Origin: Rhynchospora pubera
Lineage: Eukaryota; Streptophyta; Magnoliopsida; Poales; Cyperaceae
DNA length: 64,000 nucleotides
NCBI GenBank assembly: GCA_028095005.1
Contig: CM051462.1
Coordinates: 233,262,473-233,326,472 of the forward strand
Direction: 5' to 3'
Shown: piece after piece, positions 13,260-23,969 of the stretch
How the letters are laid out: every line of letters starts with the position of its first letter
How positions within the stretch are numbered: position 1 is the stretch's first letter
Notes under the pieces: model-generated
Told to the model about the DNA's origin: nothing
The model's database searches: none
The model's input: only the letters and a program-made list of their open reading frames with translations
Position numbers and translations under genes: made by a program

Positions 13260-15839
13260 GGCAATTTCTTTCTACAATTAATGTGCAATTAATCAACCAA
13301 TCTTGAATTTGTTTTGATTTTGAACAAGGACAATATGTGTAAATTCCACCATTGAACAAGGACAAAACTCAGGTTATCACCTGAGTGTAAAATTTCATTT
13401 TTTTTTTAATATGATAACCAAACTAAAAGATCTTGTCTGAAATTTGCAGGTAGCCAGGTATAGAAGGAGACCCAGTGCACTCTCGTCGCCCCTCAATTTA
13501 GCCGTGAAGAATAGTCTTATCTACAGATTTTGGTTCTGTTTCTGTTTGTCTTCTCTGTTAATTTTAAGGTTAATTAAGTACAAAATCTGCTTATTAAATT
13601 ATAGGGCTCCAAGTACAAATTTCAAGTCTAACAATAATGTGATTGATTTTAATATGTATTTTTTTGCTATTAGTTGACAACCAGCAAGTTTCAATAGTGA
13701 AATAACTGAAATATTAGTATTCATTAGTGTTGGGGTATTGATATTAACCGAAATAACTGTCACATGTTTAATATTGATTAACAATTTCACTATCTCTTTT
13801 TTATTAGCCAATTAAGTGTGTGCATGGGCTTGGGTTCTTTGTTAAACCAACTTGGCGATGGTTTTTAATACTGAATGAGTCCTATTCTGGTGTTAAATGG
13901 GTACAAAAACTTGGCACTAGTTGGTACCAAACTCAGGTTGCTTACTGGTATAAAGTTTAGTCTTATAGATGTAAACAGTGTCGGCCTCAGGAACTTTCTT
14001 TGAAAATTTCCTATTTTGTTTAATATTGTTGTTGTTAGAATAGGAATACTATCCTGTGGTTTATTATGAATTTTGAACTAAATGGTAATTCGAATGTTCT
14101 TGAAGCAATATTTCAGATTTGAAAAGGGTGTATATGGATGCAACAAACGTGCACAATTTCTTATTGCCACATTACTTATGCAAATTGCAAATTATCATTT
14201 ATCCTCTTGAAAACATGAAATATCTTGAGCAATCTATGTTTATTAAGAAAGATTTGCATATGTACTTTTCTGTGTTAATTACTTCATTTCCTGAAAAGAT
14301 ATTATTTAGAATTAGTCTAGAAGATTGTGAAGAAAAGATGTGTAATTTTTACTATATGTAAGATATCTTTTGTTTTGTTATCCATTTTGAACCTATTAAC
14401 TTTTAACTGTGTTCGTCAGTCTATACCTCTATTCAAGTTTTCAATTGTTATGAACTAGACAAATGTCAATCACAATTTTATTCAAATGTCATGAAATTGT
14501 ATTGATAAGGTTAATTGTTGTTGTCTGATTAGTTGAATGCTAATTGTTTCTTCTTTGAGACCCCTTTCCCTTCTTAACAATTTATTCTTATGTTGTTCAA
14601 AATTTTTACAGGTACTGAAGGTTGTTACTGTCCTTTCTTTAAATTTGGGTATGTAATTTTTATGCACCATCCTTTCTTTGCTACTTTCTCTGTTACTGTC
14701 CTATTTTGTTTACATGTGCCCCTTTTTACAATTAGTGCAAACATCTATTTTTTTTTAGATCTGGTTTTCATATAGAAATTTTTGCTAATCAAATCTTTTG
14801 GCTTGTACATGACCTCAGCTCATTTAAAAGAATCAATTCAATTATGCTCGCTATAACTTGTACCAATTTTCACAATCGTATATAAGCAAGCTGGTACCTG
14901 ATTTTGGTTCCTTATGGGTTTCATTAGTTTTTGTGAATTCTGATTGATGAACAAACGTGATTCTGCATGGAAGTAGAATAATTTTAATTGAAACTTATGT
15001 TCTGATGAAAAGGACCATATTTTTCATGGAGCTGGAAATAATGTAATGCAAGGGGCTTGCCTCTTGATTCTGCATCGTGTTGCCTTACAATGGCTCAACT
15101 AGGTAGGAAAAAACCTTAAATCTCACCACATTAAAAAATGTTGTATAGTTCATTAGATTTTAATTAACAAACAGATTGGAATGTGCAAGTCCATGTGTCA
15201 ATTCTTCTTATTTTAGATCCATTTTTCCTTAATAATAGTTTTTTTGTTGTCCAAAACTTTGATAGGTACTGAAGGCTGAAGTCGCAAGCTATTATATTAC
15301 TTTGGTTATTAATTTGGACAGTTTAAAAGTGTTTTGTTATTATATTAGTTTGATTGTTGATTTGGATTATTATATTTGTTTGGCTGTTAATTTGTTTACT
15401 TTGTTGCCTCCTTGAGGGGTGGTGATATATTAAAGGGATATACGACTTTGGGTACACCTTCTTTGGGTTAGGTTGGGTATATTGAGAGATTCCCTTGTAT
15501 ACTGGTTGGGGTTGATTGTAAATATATAGTCAACTATAGTAGAGGGTCTCTAGAATAAGATGCTAGGTTATTGGTTATGGGTTACAATATTGGTGATGTG
15601 ATATTAGTTAAATATATTGTATCGTTTCATTAAATGTTTCTTTTTTTAATGGAATCGGATGGATGATAGATATTTCAATATAAATTTTGGTGATCTTTTA
15701 ATATATGTGCTTGGAAATTAGAGTATATTTCATATAATTTGTATTTGTATAAAATTATTATCGAATAATTGCATCCATTATATTGATATTAATGTATACA
15801 ATAACACGAATTTAATTGTTGCTAAACCAATTAACACAT
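13260..15839. other. AT-rich CACTA interior, no supported gene
   Basis: No coding region can be supported. Two short phrases GGTACTGAAGG occur after acceptor-like AG sites near 14612 and 15264, suggesting duplicated remnants of an exon. Confidence 0.4.
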
Positions 15840-16370
15840 CATCATGGTTGATGCTAACAGAAACAACCTCATTCGTTGATTTGATGCAAATAATATACAT
15901 TGTCATTCATTTAGTTGATGCCGATAGAAACAATGACATTCGTTTACTTGATGCAAATAATATACATTGCCATTCGTTTAGTTGATGCTAACAAAATCAA
16001 GTGCATTTGCTTAGTGGATGCAATAAATAGACCTTAGCATCGACTTTAGCTGATGGTAACAGAAATAGTAGCATCCGCTCATTTGATGCAACACAAGATA
16101 TACTGTCATCCACTTAATCGATGCTAGCAAAACCAATAGCATGCACTCTTCAAATGCAAAACAACAAGCATTTGCATCCGGCATGCAGATGCACTAATGA
16201 TTTTAGTTGCATCAATTTAATGTCGATGCAACTGAAATGCAGATGCCATTGAATCGTCAGCATCGAAGCCAGCTACATCGGGAATTGGCCGATGCGACTG
16301 GTCTGTAGCATCCGCTTGTCAATGCAACAAGCCCTCTTTAGCATGGAGGTGCTCGTTGCAACCGAAACAC
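15840..16370. repeat. Subterminal GATGC repeat array of the CACTA element
   Basis: Phrases such as TTGATGCAAATAATATACATTG, GTTGATGC, CGATGCAAC and AGCATCGA recur in both orientations up to the 3' terminal repeat. A mirrored, shorter set lies just inside the other end (7150-7330). Such subterminal arrays bind CACTA transposase proteins in studied elements. Confidence 0.65.
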
Positions 16371-16385
16371 TCTCCTGTAGTGATA

Positions 16386-16525
16386 AGTTCTGTTAGGTTC
16401 AATAATTTTCCACATATCTCACACTGGTCACCTCTGGAGGAGTCATAATTGCAGCCTAGTGTAGGACATGTTCCCTTTAGAAGCCTGTCAGTTAAAAATT
16501 TTCGACAGGTGTGTCGCAGTAGAGC
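16386..16525 (-). pseudogene. Methionyl-tRNA synthetase fragment, 5' piece of the split exon
   Basis: The minus strand reads KFLTDRLLKGTCPTLGCNYD, then SSRGDQCEICGKLLNLTELI, up to the CACTA border. This is the zinc-knuckle connective peptide block of cytosolic methionyl-tRNA synthetase (family pattern: F-L-A-D-R-x-x-E-G-x-C-P, G-C-x-Y-x-x-A-R-G-D-Q-C-x-x-C-G-x-x-L). The four knuckle cysteines (C-P-x-x-G-C and C-x-x-C) are kept. Neither the nucleotide-binding HIGH motif nor the KMSKS motif region is near, so only a fragment was captured. The exon resumes at 7132-7114 after the CACTA insertion. Confidence 0.8.
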
Positions 16526-16639
16526 TGTCACACAAAAAAAATGGCTATGATGCCCTTCCTGACATAATTTAATAGAGTTTCTCAATACTTTTAAACCTAT
16601 ATTGTAAATTTTTGGTAAGAAGACTGCAAGCAATGTCAA

Positions 16640-16819
16640 GTTTATTTGTCAAGGCACATGCATTGATCTTGTACGACTCGAACTGTCATGGAGTTTAGAG
16701 ATGCCAAGAAGGTTAACATGCAAAATGGATCAATAGAACTAACCATAACTGTTTTATCGCAAGATTCTAAGTATATCAAATCTCTGTGCACTGCAAGGTA
16801 GGAAATACTATCCCCATGC
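16640..16819. other. Helitron interior between fragments
   Basis: No assigned gene. On the plus strand there is an open segment at about 16683-16797 containing RDAKKVNMQNGSIELTITVL, followed by a GTAGGA donor-like site. I do not recognise it, and its orientation is opposite to the other fragments. Confidence 0.3.
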
Positions 16820-17712
16820 TAAATCTATGAACACCTATGATTCCTTGTCTTCACATAGTTGCTCTATTTCAAAATTAAAGGTGCAAAGCAAACATCAACA
16901 AATAATAATCAATAATCAAACTTTGTAATAAAATTGTGGGATTTGCAGACTTGAGAAGAAGTAGAAAGCAAATAAATAAATAAAAGAACAAAGCATAAAT
17001 TAGTTATTTTCAATCGACCTTGGTGATCGCAAGCTCATATCAATGACCATCTGGGCATTGTCGGCTAAGTCTATCTCCCTCAGCTTGCAATCGTCGACGT
17101 TGAAATAAAAAAAGGCACGGTGAGAGAATGGATGACGCATAGGTTAGTTCAATGTTGGGGCATCGGAGGAGAGAGACACAAACATACTTTGTTCCGATGA
17201 GATTATAAGCAGATCAGACCCTAGATCTGAGAAGGGAGCGGCGCAAGTAAACCCTAGAGAAGCAGTACAAACCGTGAATAAGTAGGGAATAACGAAGAAC
17301 AAAGGAAAGAGATCCAATTTTTGCAAATCCGGAATAGCGAAAAACAAAGGAAAGAAATCCAATACTTGTGATTTGTCCAATTTGGAAGGAAATCGCGGTT
17401 GAGACTGACAGGAAGGGAGGAGCAGAAATAAACATAGAATGAGCCTGGAAAGTGGTCTATGGGAGCAGCGAAAAAAATTGGTTTAGCGCAAAAGCGGAGA
17501 CTCGAACCCAGGAGGTATTGCTAAGCAAGAGATGGCGCTACCATCCAGCGACTTTGACTTATTTGTGTGTAGAGTCGACTCCTTTATAGAAATAGCGATC
17601 TAAGCCGTACATCATATTGATCAATGGTTTATAATGATGCTAACAAAATTGTTTGGACCCCTTTGTGTGAAAAATGCTGACCTTGCTAAGGGTGCTTTAT
17701 AAGTAGTAGAGA
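16820..17712 (-). repeat. Inner copy of the 893-bp tandem duplication at the Helitron 5' end
   Basis: This 893-bp stretch is repeated head-to-tail at 17713-18607. About ten scattered single-base differences and a 2-bp poly-A length change separate the copies, so they are about 99 percent alike. Each copy starts, on the minus strand, with the Helitron terminus TCTCTACTAC preceded by A. The long open frames across this region differ between copies only through these changes and do not resemble proteins. Confidence 0.9.
17486..17552 (-). other. tRNA-like promoter segment (SINE head?), inner copy
   Basis: On the minus strand the stretch contains GGGTTCGAGTCTC, a good match to the RNA polymerase III B box. 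About 35 bases upstream is TGGATGGTAGCG, a passable A box. A complete tRNA cloverleaf does not fold convincingly. It could be a tRNA-derived SINE head or a tRNA relic. Confidence 0.4.
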
Positions 17713-18607
17713 TAAATCTATGAACACCTATGATTCCTTGTCTTCACATAGTTGCTCTATTTCAAAATTAAAGGTGCAAAGCAAACATCAACAAATAATA
17801 ATAAATAATCAAACTTTGTAATAAAATTGTGGGATTTGCAGACTTGAGAAGAAGTAGAAAGCAAATAAATAAATAAAAGAACAAAGCATAAATTAGTTAT
17901 TTTCAATCGACCTTGGTGATCGCAAGCTCATGTCAATGACCATCTGGGCAATGTCGGCTAAGTCTATCTCCCTCAGCTTGCAATCGTCGACGTTGAAATA
18001 AAAAAAGGCACGGTGAGAGAATGGATGACGCATAGGTTAGTTCAATGTTGGGGCATCGGAGGAGAGAGACACAAACATACTTTGTTCCGATGAGATTATA
18101 AGCAGATCAAACCCTAGATCTGAGAAGTGAGCGGCGCAAGTAAACCCTAGAGAAGCAGTACAAACCGTGAATAAGTAGGGAATAGCGAAGAACAAAGGAA
18201 AGAGATCCAATTTTTTCAAATCCGGAATAGCGAAAAACAAAGGAAAGAAATCCAATACTTGTGATTTGTCCAATTTGGAAGGAAATCGCGGTTGAGACTG
18301 ACAGGAAGGGAGGAGCAGAAATAAACATAGAATGAGCCTGGAAAGTGGTCTATGGGAGCAGCGAAAAAAAAATTGGTTTAGCGCAAAAGCGGAGACTCGA
18401 ACCCAGGAGGTATTGCTACGCAAGAGATGGCGCTACCATCCAGCGACTTTGACTTATTTGTGTGTAGAGTCGACTCCTTTATAGAAATAGCGATCTAAGC
18501 CGTACATCATATTGATCAATGGTTTATAATGATGCTAACAAAATTGTTTGGACCCCTTTGTGTGAAAAATGCTGACCTTGCTAAGGGTGCTTTATAAGTA
18601 GTAGAGA
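17713..18607 (-). repeat. Outer copy of the 893-bp tandem duplication
   Basis: This is the second, terminal copy, 895 bp long because of two extra A bases. It ends exactly at the outer Helitron terminus at 18607. It carries the same tRNA-like segment at about 18381-18447. Confidence 0.9.
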
Positions 18608-18667
18608 TGTTAGTACATTAATAGAGGTTGCCTAGCCTCACTACTATGAAAAATATAAGGGCATGCA

Positions 18668-20469
18668 TTAACCTTGACAATTTTGAGCTAATGCGGTAGA
18701 TGGAGTCGTTCCTTCATTTAGAGAGACATTTGATGTCTGCAAAAAAATTGCAACAAAATTTTACATTCAGCTCTTTATAATTTAAAAGAGGTGCTTTCAG
18801 AGAAAGCCAAGTTACATAGTGGAATCCAGTATGAATGCTTACCTCGACAGCATCCGACTTCAATTGATTTATCTCAACGCTCAACTCCTCCACCCTACCA
18901 TTCAACTTCTCTACTTGCTCGAGTAATCGATGAACTAAGACAACCGACATGTTCTCATCCATTGTGGTTATTTCTATACCTCGAAAATGGCGTGATGGCT
19001 CAACTATATTTTTTGATGTTGGAAGTAGTCCTACTCCTTGCACACGTCCATTTTTATCTTTTCCCAGAACTTGAGACAATACATCTTTCTCCCAACAAAT
19101 TCTCCCTCCTGAGTTAGTTGCCAAGTGTGATTGCTCTCCAATACACTTTTGTATAGCTTGCTACATGTGTAGAATAACAATAGAAGTATTACAATTTGTA
19201 ATTATCACATGGACATGTAGAATAACAAAAATAAATATTTCTGTATAGCTTGGATATCCTCACCGCAACTTCTTCATTCATAAAAGTGTCATCTTTTCTC
19301 TTGTGAGTTACTATATAGACATTAGCTCTGTCCGGATCTTCCTTTCTAGGGTCATTCATTTTCTATATTATATATGAGAATAATGGTTAATGAAATGCAA
19401 ATTGTAAATGAAGTTGTGCAATACAATAAAATTTATAAAACAAATCCTAATAAATAGATAAAGACTACCATCTCATAAGCACAACGTGCGAAACTTTTTG
19501 ATCCTGCCGTATGAGGGTTCTTTACCATTGCCCGAGCTCTTCGGTTCCTTACACTCACTGCCTACATTTTATAAAGCATATATTATGATTATTGCAAACA
19601 ACAAGTAAGATATATGACTAACTAGATAAAATCAAATTATGGATTACCTTTGCCTCTGGAGAATACCAACAATGAACTAAACTGATCCATTGGTCTTTTA
19701 TCACACCTTCAGGTACATTTTTGCATAGTTCTTCCCTAGGTTTATTCTCTTCGAAGTACATGCTCTTCAAATTAGATTTGTATTGCGACCACTTGTTGTT
19801 CAATGATTTAAGAATCCATTTCTCCAATACAGATTCATAAATGAACTTTGCCTACAAAAGACTCCAAAATAACAAATATACTTTTTTATTTTTAATGACA
19901 AACAATAAAACAATACATTGTTTATTTATTAATAAAGAAATTCTCTATACCATGATTGCTATAAAATGCTGAAAGAAATAACAAATACCTTTACCACACG
20001 CAAAATATTTTCCTTTGCAACCTTGATAAGAAAAAACCAATTCTTGTGACTTAAGCTACAAATTCTTCCATTCCTCGATAATGTACCCAGAAATTGACCT
20101 AATAAACCAGCTTCAGCCCCAATCGGTTGATGACACCTATTCACATCCACAACAACTCTAGTTCCACTCGGCAGCGTCCAAAGATGAGCAACCATAGTTT
20201 TTCCTCGGGTTCTATTCCCTTCATTGTCTTTATGTTGAAACAAAATATATTTAACAATGTTATCTCATGCACTAAATAATAACACAGACACTAGTTACTG
20301 CCTCATTTAAAAAAATTGTACCTTCAAAAAGAACCTCAACACCTTCAAATGGCTCTCCTGATTCAATAGGCAGTGGATCATTTGCTTGAGCATGAGAATC
20401 AGACCCTCCTTGTTGAGATAGATATTCCTCATCACTACATATAAGTCTCACTCTCTTCTTTCTAGTCAT
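18668..20469 (-). CDS. Plant Transposase_24 (Ptta/En/Spm) protein, complete copy
   Basis: Seven exons on the minus strand join without a frame break: 20469-20322, 20227-19989, 19851-19648, 19561-19469, 19362-19264, 19160-18843 and 18736-18668, giving 389 residues. The order of motifs follows the plant Transposase_24 family. These are an N-terminal KKRVRL basic start, TRGKT with LPSGTRVVVDVN and QPIG (about 55-90), a central KSLNNKWSQYKSNLK block (about 140-160), GSKSFARCAYE (about 217-227), DPDRANVYIVTHKR (about 237-250), and DVLSQVLGKDKNGRVQGVG. A heptad-like Leu/Val helix (about 334-367) suggests a coiled coil. Such proteins are encoded by CACTA elements beside the catalytic TNP2 and probably bind DNA. 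The start is the first ATG, right before the KRVRL run. No TNP2 is seen in the unit. Confidence 0.8.
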
Positions 20470-22150
20470 TGGTCCTAATTATTGTTACAAATGAATTAGA
20501 AAAAATAATTTTGTAAGCTAATAATTAGATTGTAGTTCACCAGTCAGTCATTAATCTTTTGGGTTTGTTTGTGCTTCTATCAACTATTGATGATTCATTT
20601 GCAATCTACGAAACAATTTAAGACTGGCAACCAGATTGGGTTTCTTTAGATAGATTTTTTAACATAAGAAGTGGGGATATTCTGCAACTAATTGGTTTCA
20701 GTCACTGGAACTGTGGCTTCATGATGAAGCTCAAAGCTATAGGTCTCTTTAGATAGGTGCCTCTTGCAGCTATAGGTCTCTTTAAAATTCACTATTATAT
20801 ACATATTACATATAAATAAAATAAGCCATGAACCTACAGAATGACAAAAATAATAAATTTCTTATCAATTCATGGATATAAAACTCAGAGGTGATTCCTT
20901 TGTGATTTTATCTAGGAAAAGATCTCTTTGGAAATCAGAAAGTATAAAATATTAACATATCTCTTAAAGGTATAAAATATACCAACAATGGCAAGGTTGA
21001 GCCGAGGCAAATTAGGTGTAGAGGTTGAGCCAAGGCAGATTGGAGAGTCAGCTCTGACAGATAGAACAAATTCTGTTCCAAGGCAATACCAGGCATTAGC
21101 AAAACAAAAATTCAAAGGAAGTGAAAATTACAGTCACATTACTATTACAGTCACATTACTTAAATCAAAGGGGTCTGACTCTAAGGAACACACATAAGAT
21201 GTGCCAAGATCAATAAACTATACAAAATTATAAACCTTCGAGTTGAATCCATTTCAGTTTTATCAAAATTTCTGATTGAGGTGTTCAAATCGACCAATAT
21301 AAACATACAGAGATGATGGATTTCACTACTTATTGTCAAGTATCAAGTATCAACATGAGTTGGAAAGAGCAAGAGTAAAATTAATTTTTGACATGAACTT
21401 TGCAACATTTTCTGCTACAGCACACGCATGATGCCAATTACTGTACACAAAATAAAAACTTCAATTATCAGATTTTTTTTCCCCGAAATCCTCTTTGCTA
21501 ACCCTAGATAATAATGGAGATTCAATTATCTTAAAAACCCAAAAAGACAAATAAATATCCCATGCCATTCAGTCCGCAAATAGACAACTCAAATCCAAAT
21601 ATAAATTCTAAGATAATCAAAATTCGCAATTTGACAACTTACATGGGAAAACTTGAGTTGTTGGTGCGGCTCTACTTTTCGGATGAGATCCTGTTGGCCA
21701 TACTTTGTCTAAGTTCTTGTTGTATAAGAGGCATGGCTTAGGTGTGGAGGTTCTATTAGAAGAGAGCGACGTGGTGTGTCTTTTGTGCTTTTGTGCAGAG
21801 GTTCAATTAGAGGGACGACACAGAAGGAGAAGGGGACTGGGTGCGGAGGGTTTTGAGGAAATGAGGAAAGGAAAAAGAAAAGGGGGAAAAATAGAGGGAA
21901 GAGGGCGGAGAACTAGGGGGAAGAAAGAAGGCATAGAAGGGGACCGAGTGAGAGAAGACTAGAAGAGAGCGGCATGGTGGCAGAGAACAAGAGGGAAGAG
22001 GAAGAAGGAAGGAGATTTTGGAGGCGGAGATTTTTTTTTTTTTGGGGGGTGGGGCGGAGAACTACAGGGAAGATGGATCATACTATTCTCTTATAATATA
22101 TATATTGTTTTTTAATATTTGGGAGGTGATTTTTTTTTCAGAAGGGGGGG
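20470..22150. other. Unit interior upstream of the Transposase_24 gene
   Basis: No further gene is supported. The sequence is AT-rich, with a purine-rich tract at about 21815-22035 (GGA/GAA-rich on the plus strand), which could be the 5' leader of the minus-strand gene or simple sequence. A T-run and G-run cluster near 22030-22155 varies between the three copies. The same holds at about 25597-27280 and 30725-32410. Confidence 0.4.
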
Positions 22151-22417
22151 GGGGAATTTTCAGCACTAAATTTGTGCGCGCCAATGTTTGGCGCCATATA
22201 ATTTCAGAGTCTTGCCATATCAAATTTTATGATCTTGCCAATTTTTATTTTGCCAACATGGTATTGGATCTTGCCAAAAGATCTTGTGAAAGCGTACAAT
22301 TAGCAAGAGGATGAAAACATCTTGCCACATTCATCTTGTCATATGTCATTTTTGGTGTAGTGTAGCACCATACAAACAGAGCCTATATGAGCCAACCTAA
22401 AAAGTATTACTATCTTT

Positions 22418-22755
22418 GCCTCCGTTTGGATGCGTTGAGAAGAAATAGGAAGAAGGAAGAAGGGAAGAAAAAAAAATTATAAATAATTCAAACTCTTCAT
22501 AAAGTTACACACTTTCCAATACTTCTTTTCACTTCTTCCATTCTTCCCTTCTTCTCACACCTATCCAAACGGAGCCTTTGCTTTTGGCTCCGTTTGGATA
22601 GGTATGGGAAGAAGGGAAGAAGGGAAGAAGTGAGAAGAAGCATTGGAAAGTATGTAACTTTGTGAAGAATTTGGATTGTTTATAATTTTTTTCTTCCTTC
22701 TTCCTTCTTTCTTTTTCCTTATTCCTCCTCCTTCTTCTCTCATCCAAACGGAGGC
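22418..22755. mobile_element. Inverted pair of Tourist-like MITEs, copy 1
   Basis: Element A (22418-22576) begins GCCTCCGTTTGGATG and ends with the complement of GGCTCCGTTTGGATAGG. Element B (22586-22755) carries the same ends in the reverse order. Each is flanked by TTT on both sides. The two are inverted relative to each other with only 9 bp between, and their bodies match well, so 22418-22755 can fold into a hairpin of about 160 bp. TTT flanks and short terminal repeats fit PIF/Harbinger-derived Tourist MITEs. Confidence 0.75.
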
Positions 22756-22762
22756 TTTATGT

Positions 22763-23873
22763 GAGTCTGAGCACGATTGTTCGACGCTCTCAAGTTCTTG
22801 GCTCAAGAGGAGTCTCATTCTCATCATCTCATGTTTACAACTTAACATTTGATTCTTGGGCGACAGCTGGTCTCCAGATTATCCTACATATGAACATAAC
22901 TTTGTGCTGCCGCGGAATCTTAAATTTTTAATTAAACAAAAACTGGTACATGGATTTGACAGGATATCCTCGGAATTTTAAATCGATCTTGCGACATGAG
23001 AATTGTTGTACTTAATTGATAAAATTTGCTGACCCTTCCAAAAAAAAAATGCTAATTGTTATTACAAAGATGTTGTACTACAAGATCTTCTATGATTTAT
23101 TCTTTCATATATCTACGAAAGAAATATAATACTTCAGTCATATTTTACATTAAAAACTTCTAATTTAATTTAGATAAATTAAAGAATAGTTTTCTTATTT
23201 TCGTTTTAAAGTTAGCTTTTTTTTTTTTATAGTGCCTTGGTCTCCTAACCTTAGTCAACTTAACTCAAAATCATTATACAGTTATTCATTTATTATCACT
23301 TCATTATAAGTGTAACGTTTTTTTAACAGAATTCCAGAGGTGATTAAATATGATGAATAAAAAGTCGCAAAAAAGATTAATGCATTTCAACTTGCCATCT
23401 AAAAATTTATTGTTCTGAACAAGTGTAAAATCAGCTTTATTGGTTTGAACAAGTGTAAAAATCAGCTTGAGTTGAGCATTATTCCTCCCAGACTGTTGTC
23501 TGTTGACGGAAATGGAGAGCTGATGAATGAGGTAGGGCCCATCAAGATTTTTTTTCTTTTTTTTTTAAAAATCCCCCATCACATATTTGATATTTCAGCT
23601 TCTTTTTTGTTTCAATTGAAAAAAGGAGTAGAATTTGGTCCGTCAGATCTACATCAAGGCAATCTTGACTAAATCGATCGATGACGATGGACGGCTGGAG
23701 TGAGGCCCTTTCCTGCCCTGCTTTACTCCACCTTAAATTAATTAATCCTCTGCTTTTCTTATGGCAGGGTTGCAAAACGGATCAATTTAATAAATTCACT
23801 TTCATCCATATTTTATTTATATTTGATCGTTAGTTGTCGGCGTCACAGCTTATCAATCTGTGGGTGATTAACC
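22763..23873. other. Unit interior beyond the MITE pair
   Basis: AT-rich sequence with poly-T and poly-A runs. No gene, RNA or transposon end is recognised. The stretches 27892-29001 and 33020-34129 are its copies. Confidence 0.4.
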
Positions 23874-23969
23874 ATTGCAACAAAATTTTACATTCAGCTC
23901 TTTATAATTTAAAAGAGGTGCTTTCAGAGAAAGCCAAGTTACATAGTGGAATCCAGTATGAATGCTTAC

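Larger units (their letters stand above)
7133..16382 (+). mobile_element. CACTA (En/Spm-type) element nested in the Helitron
   Basis: The ends are perfect 14-bp inverted repeats, CACTACAGGAGAGT at 7133-7146 and its complement at 16369-16382. They are flanked by the 3-bp duplication ATA (7130-7132 and 16383-16385), the hallmark of this superfamily. Subterminal regions are dense in GATGC-type repeats (about 7150-7330 and 15840-16370), the expected transposase-binding arrays. Removing the element and one ATA restores a continuous methionyl-tRNA synthetase exon, which confirms the borders. Only a broken transposase N-terminus is recognisable inside (8787-8950), plus a GC-richer exon-like patch at about 12930-13250, so the copy is non-autonomous. 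The length is 9250 bp. Confidence 0.9.
1425..18607 (-). mobile_element. Non-autonomous Helitron carrying captured gene fragments
   Basis: Read on the minus strand, the element begins at 18607 with TCTCTACTACTTATAAAG, the usual plant Helitron 5' start, preceded by host A. It ends at 1425 with CTAG followed by host T. Six bases inside that end is a hairpin (stem 1435-1441 with 1449-1455, loop 1442-1448), as Helitrons require. No target duplication is expected or seen. Inside are same-strand exon fragments of methionyl-tRNA synthetase, ribosomal protein S3, probably GINS PSF2, and several unidentified exon-like segments. Helitrons are known to pick up such fragments. No RepHel helicase is visible, so the copy is non-autonomous. 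Without the inserted CACTA element (7133-16382) and one 5' tandem copy it would be about 7 kb. The termini are direct observation; treating them as the two ends of one element is inference. Confidence 0.72.
18639..22362 (-). mobile_element. Putative CACTA element housing the Transposase_24 gene
   Basis: The right end, read on the minus strand from 22362, is CACTACACCAAAAATG, a typical plant CACTA terminus. It is followed by subterminal repeats of the TCTTGCCA type (22200-22345). The candidate left end is CACTACTATGAAAAAT at 18639, 29 bp beyond the stop codon of the Transposase_24 gene. The ends share CACTAC and AAAAAT but are not perfect repeats, and the flanking triplets (CCT and TAG) do not match. 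The right end is therefore firm and the left end tentative. Copies of the right end recur at 27491 and 32618 because of the triplication. Confidence 0.5.

Noticed and set aside
17144..18423. Open frames encoding Phe/Leu-rich peptides with repeated FFPLFFAIP phrases
   Set aside because: They change length between the two nearly identical 893-bp copies through single-base and poly-A differences and resemble no protein. They are chance frames across purine-rich Helitron sequence.
16820..18607. The two 893-bp copies as LTRs of a small retrotransposon
   Set aside because: They are directly adjacent with nothing between them and start with a Helitron terminus, not TG...CA. A tandem duplication explains them.
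18639..22362. Firmly bounded CACTA element around the Transposase_24 gene
   Set aside because: Only the right end is convincing. The left end matches weakly and the flanking triplets CCT and TAG differ, so it is listed with reduced confidence only.
22529..22848. Arg/Lys/Glu-rich and Ser/Pro-rich open frames
   Set aside because: They are readings of the MITE bodies. One extra T in the third copy fuses two frames, which argues against selection for coding.
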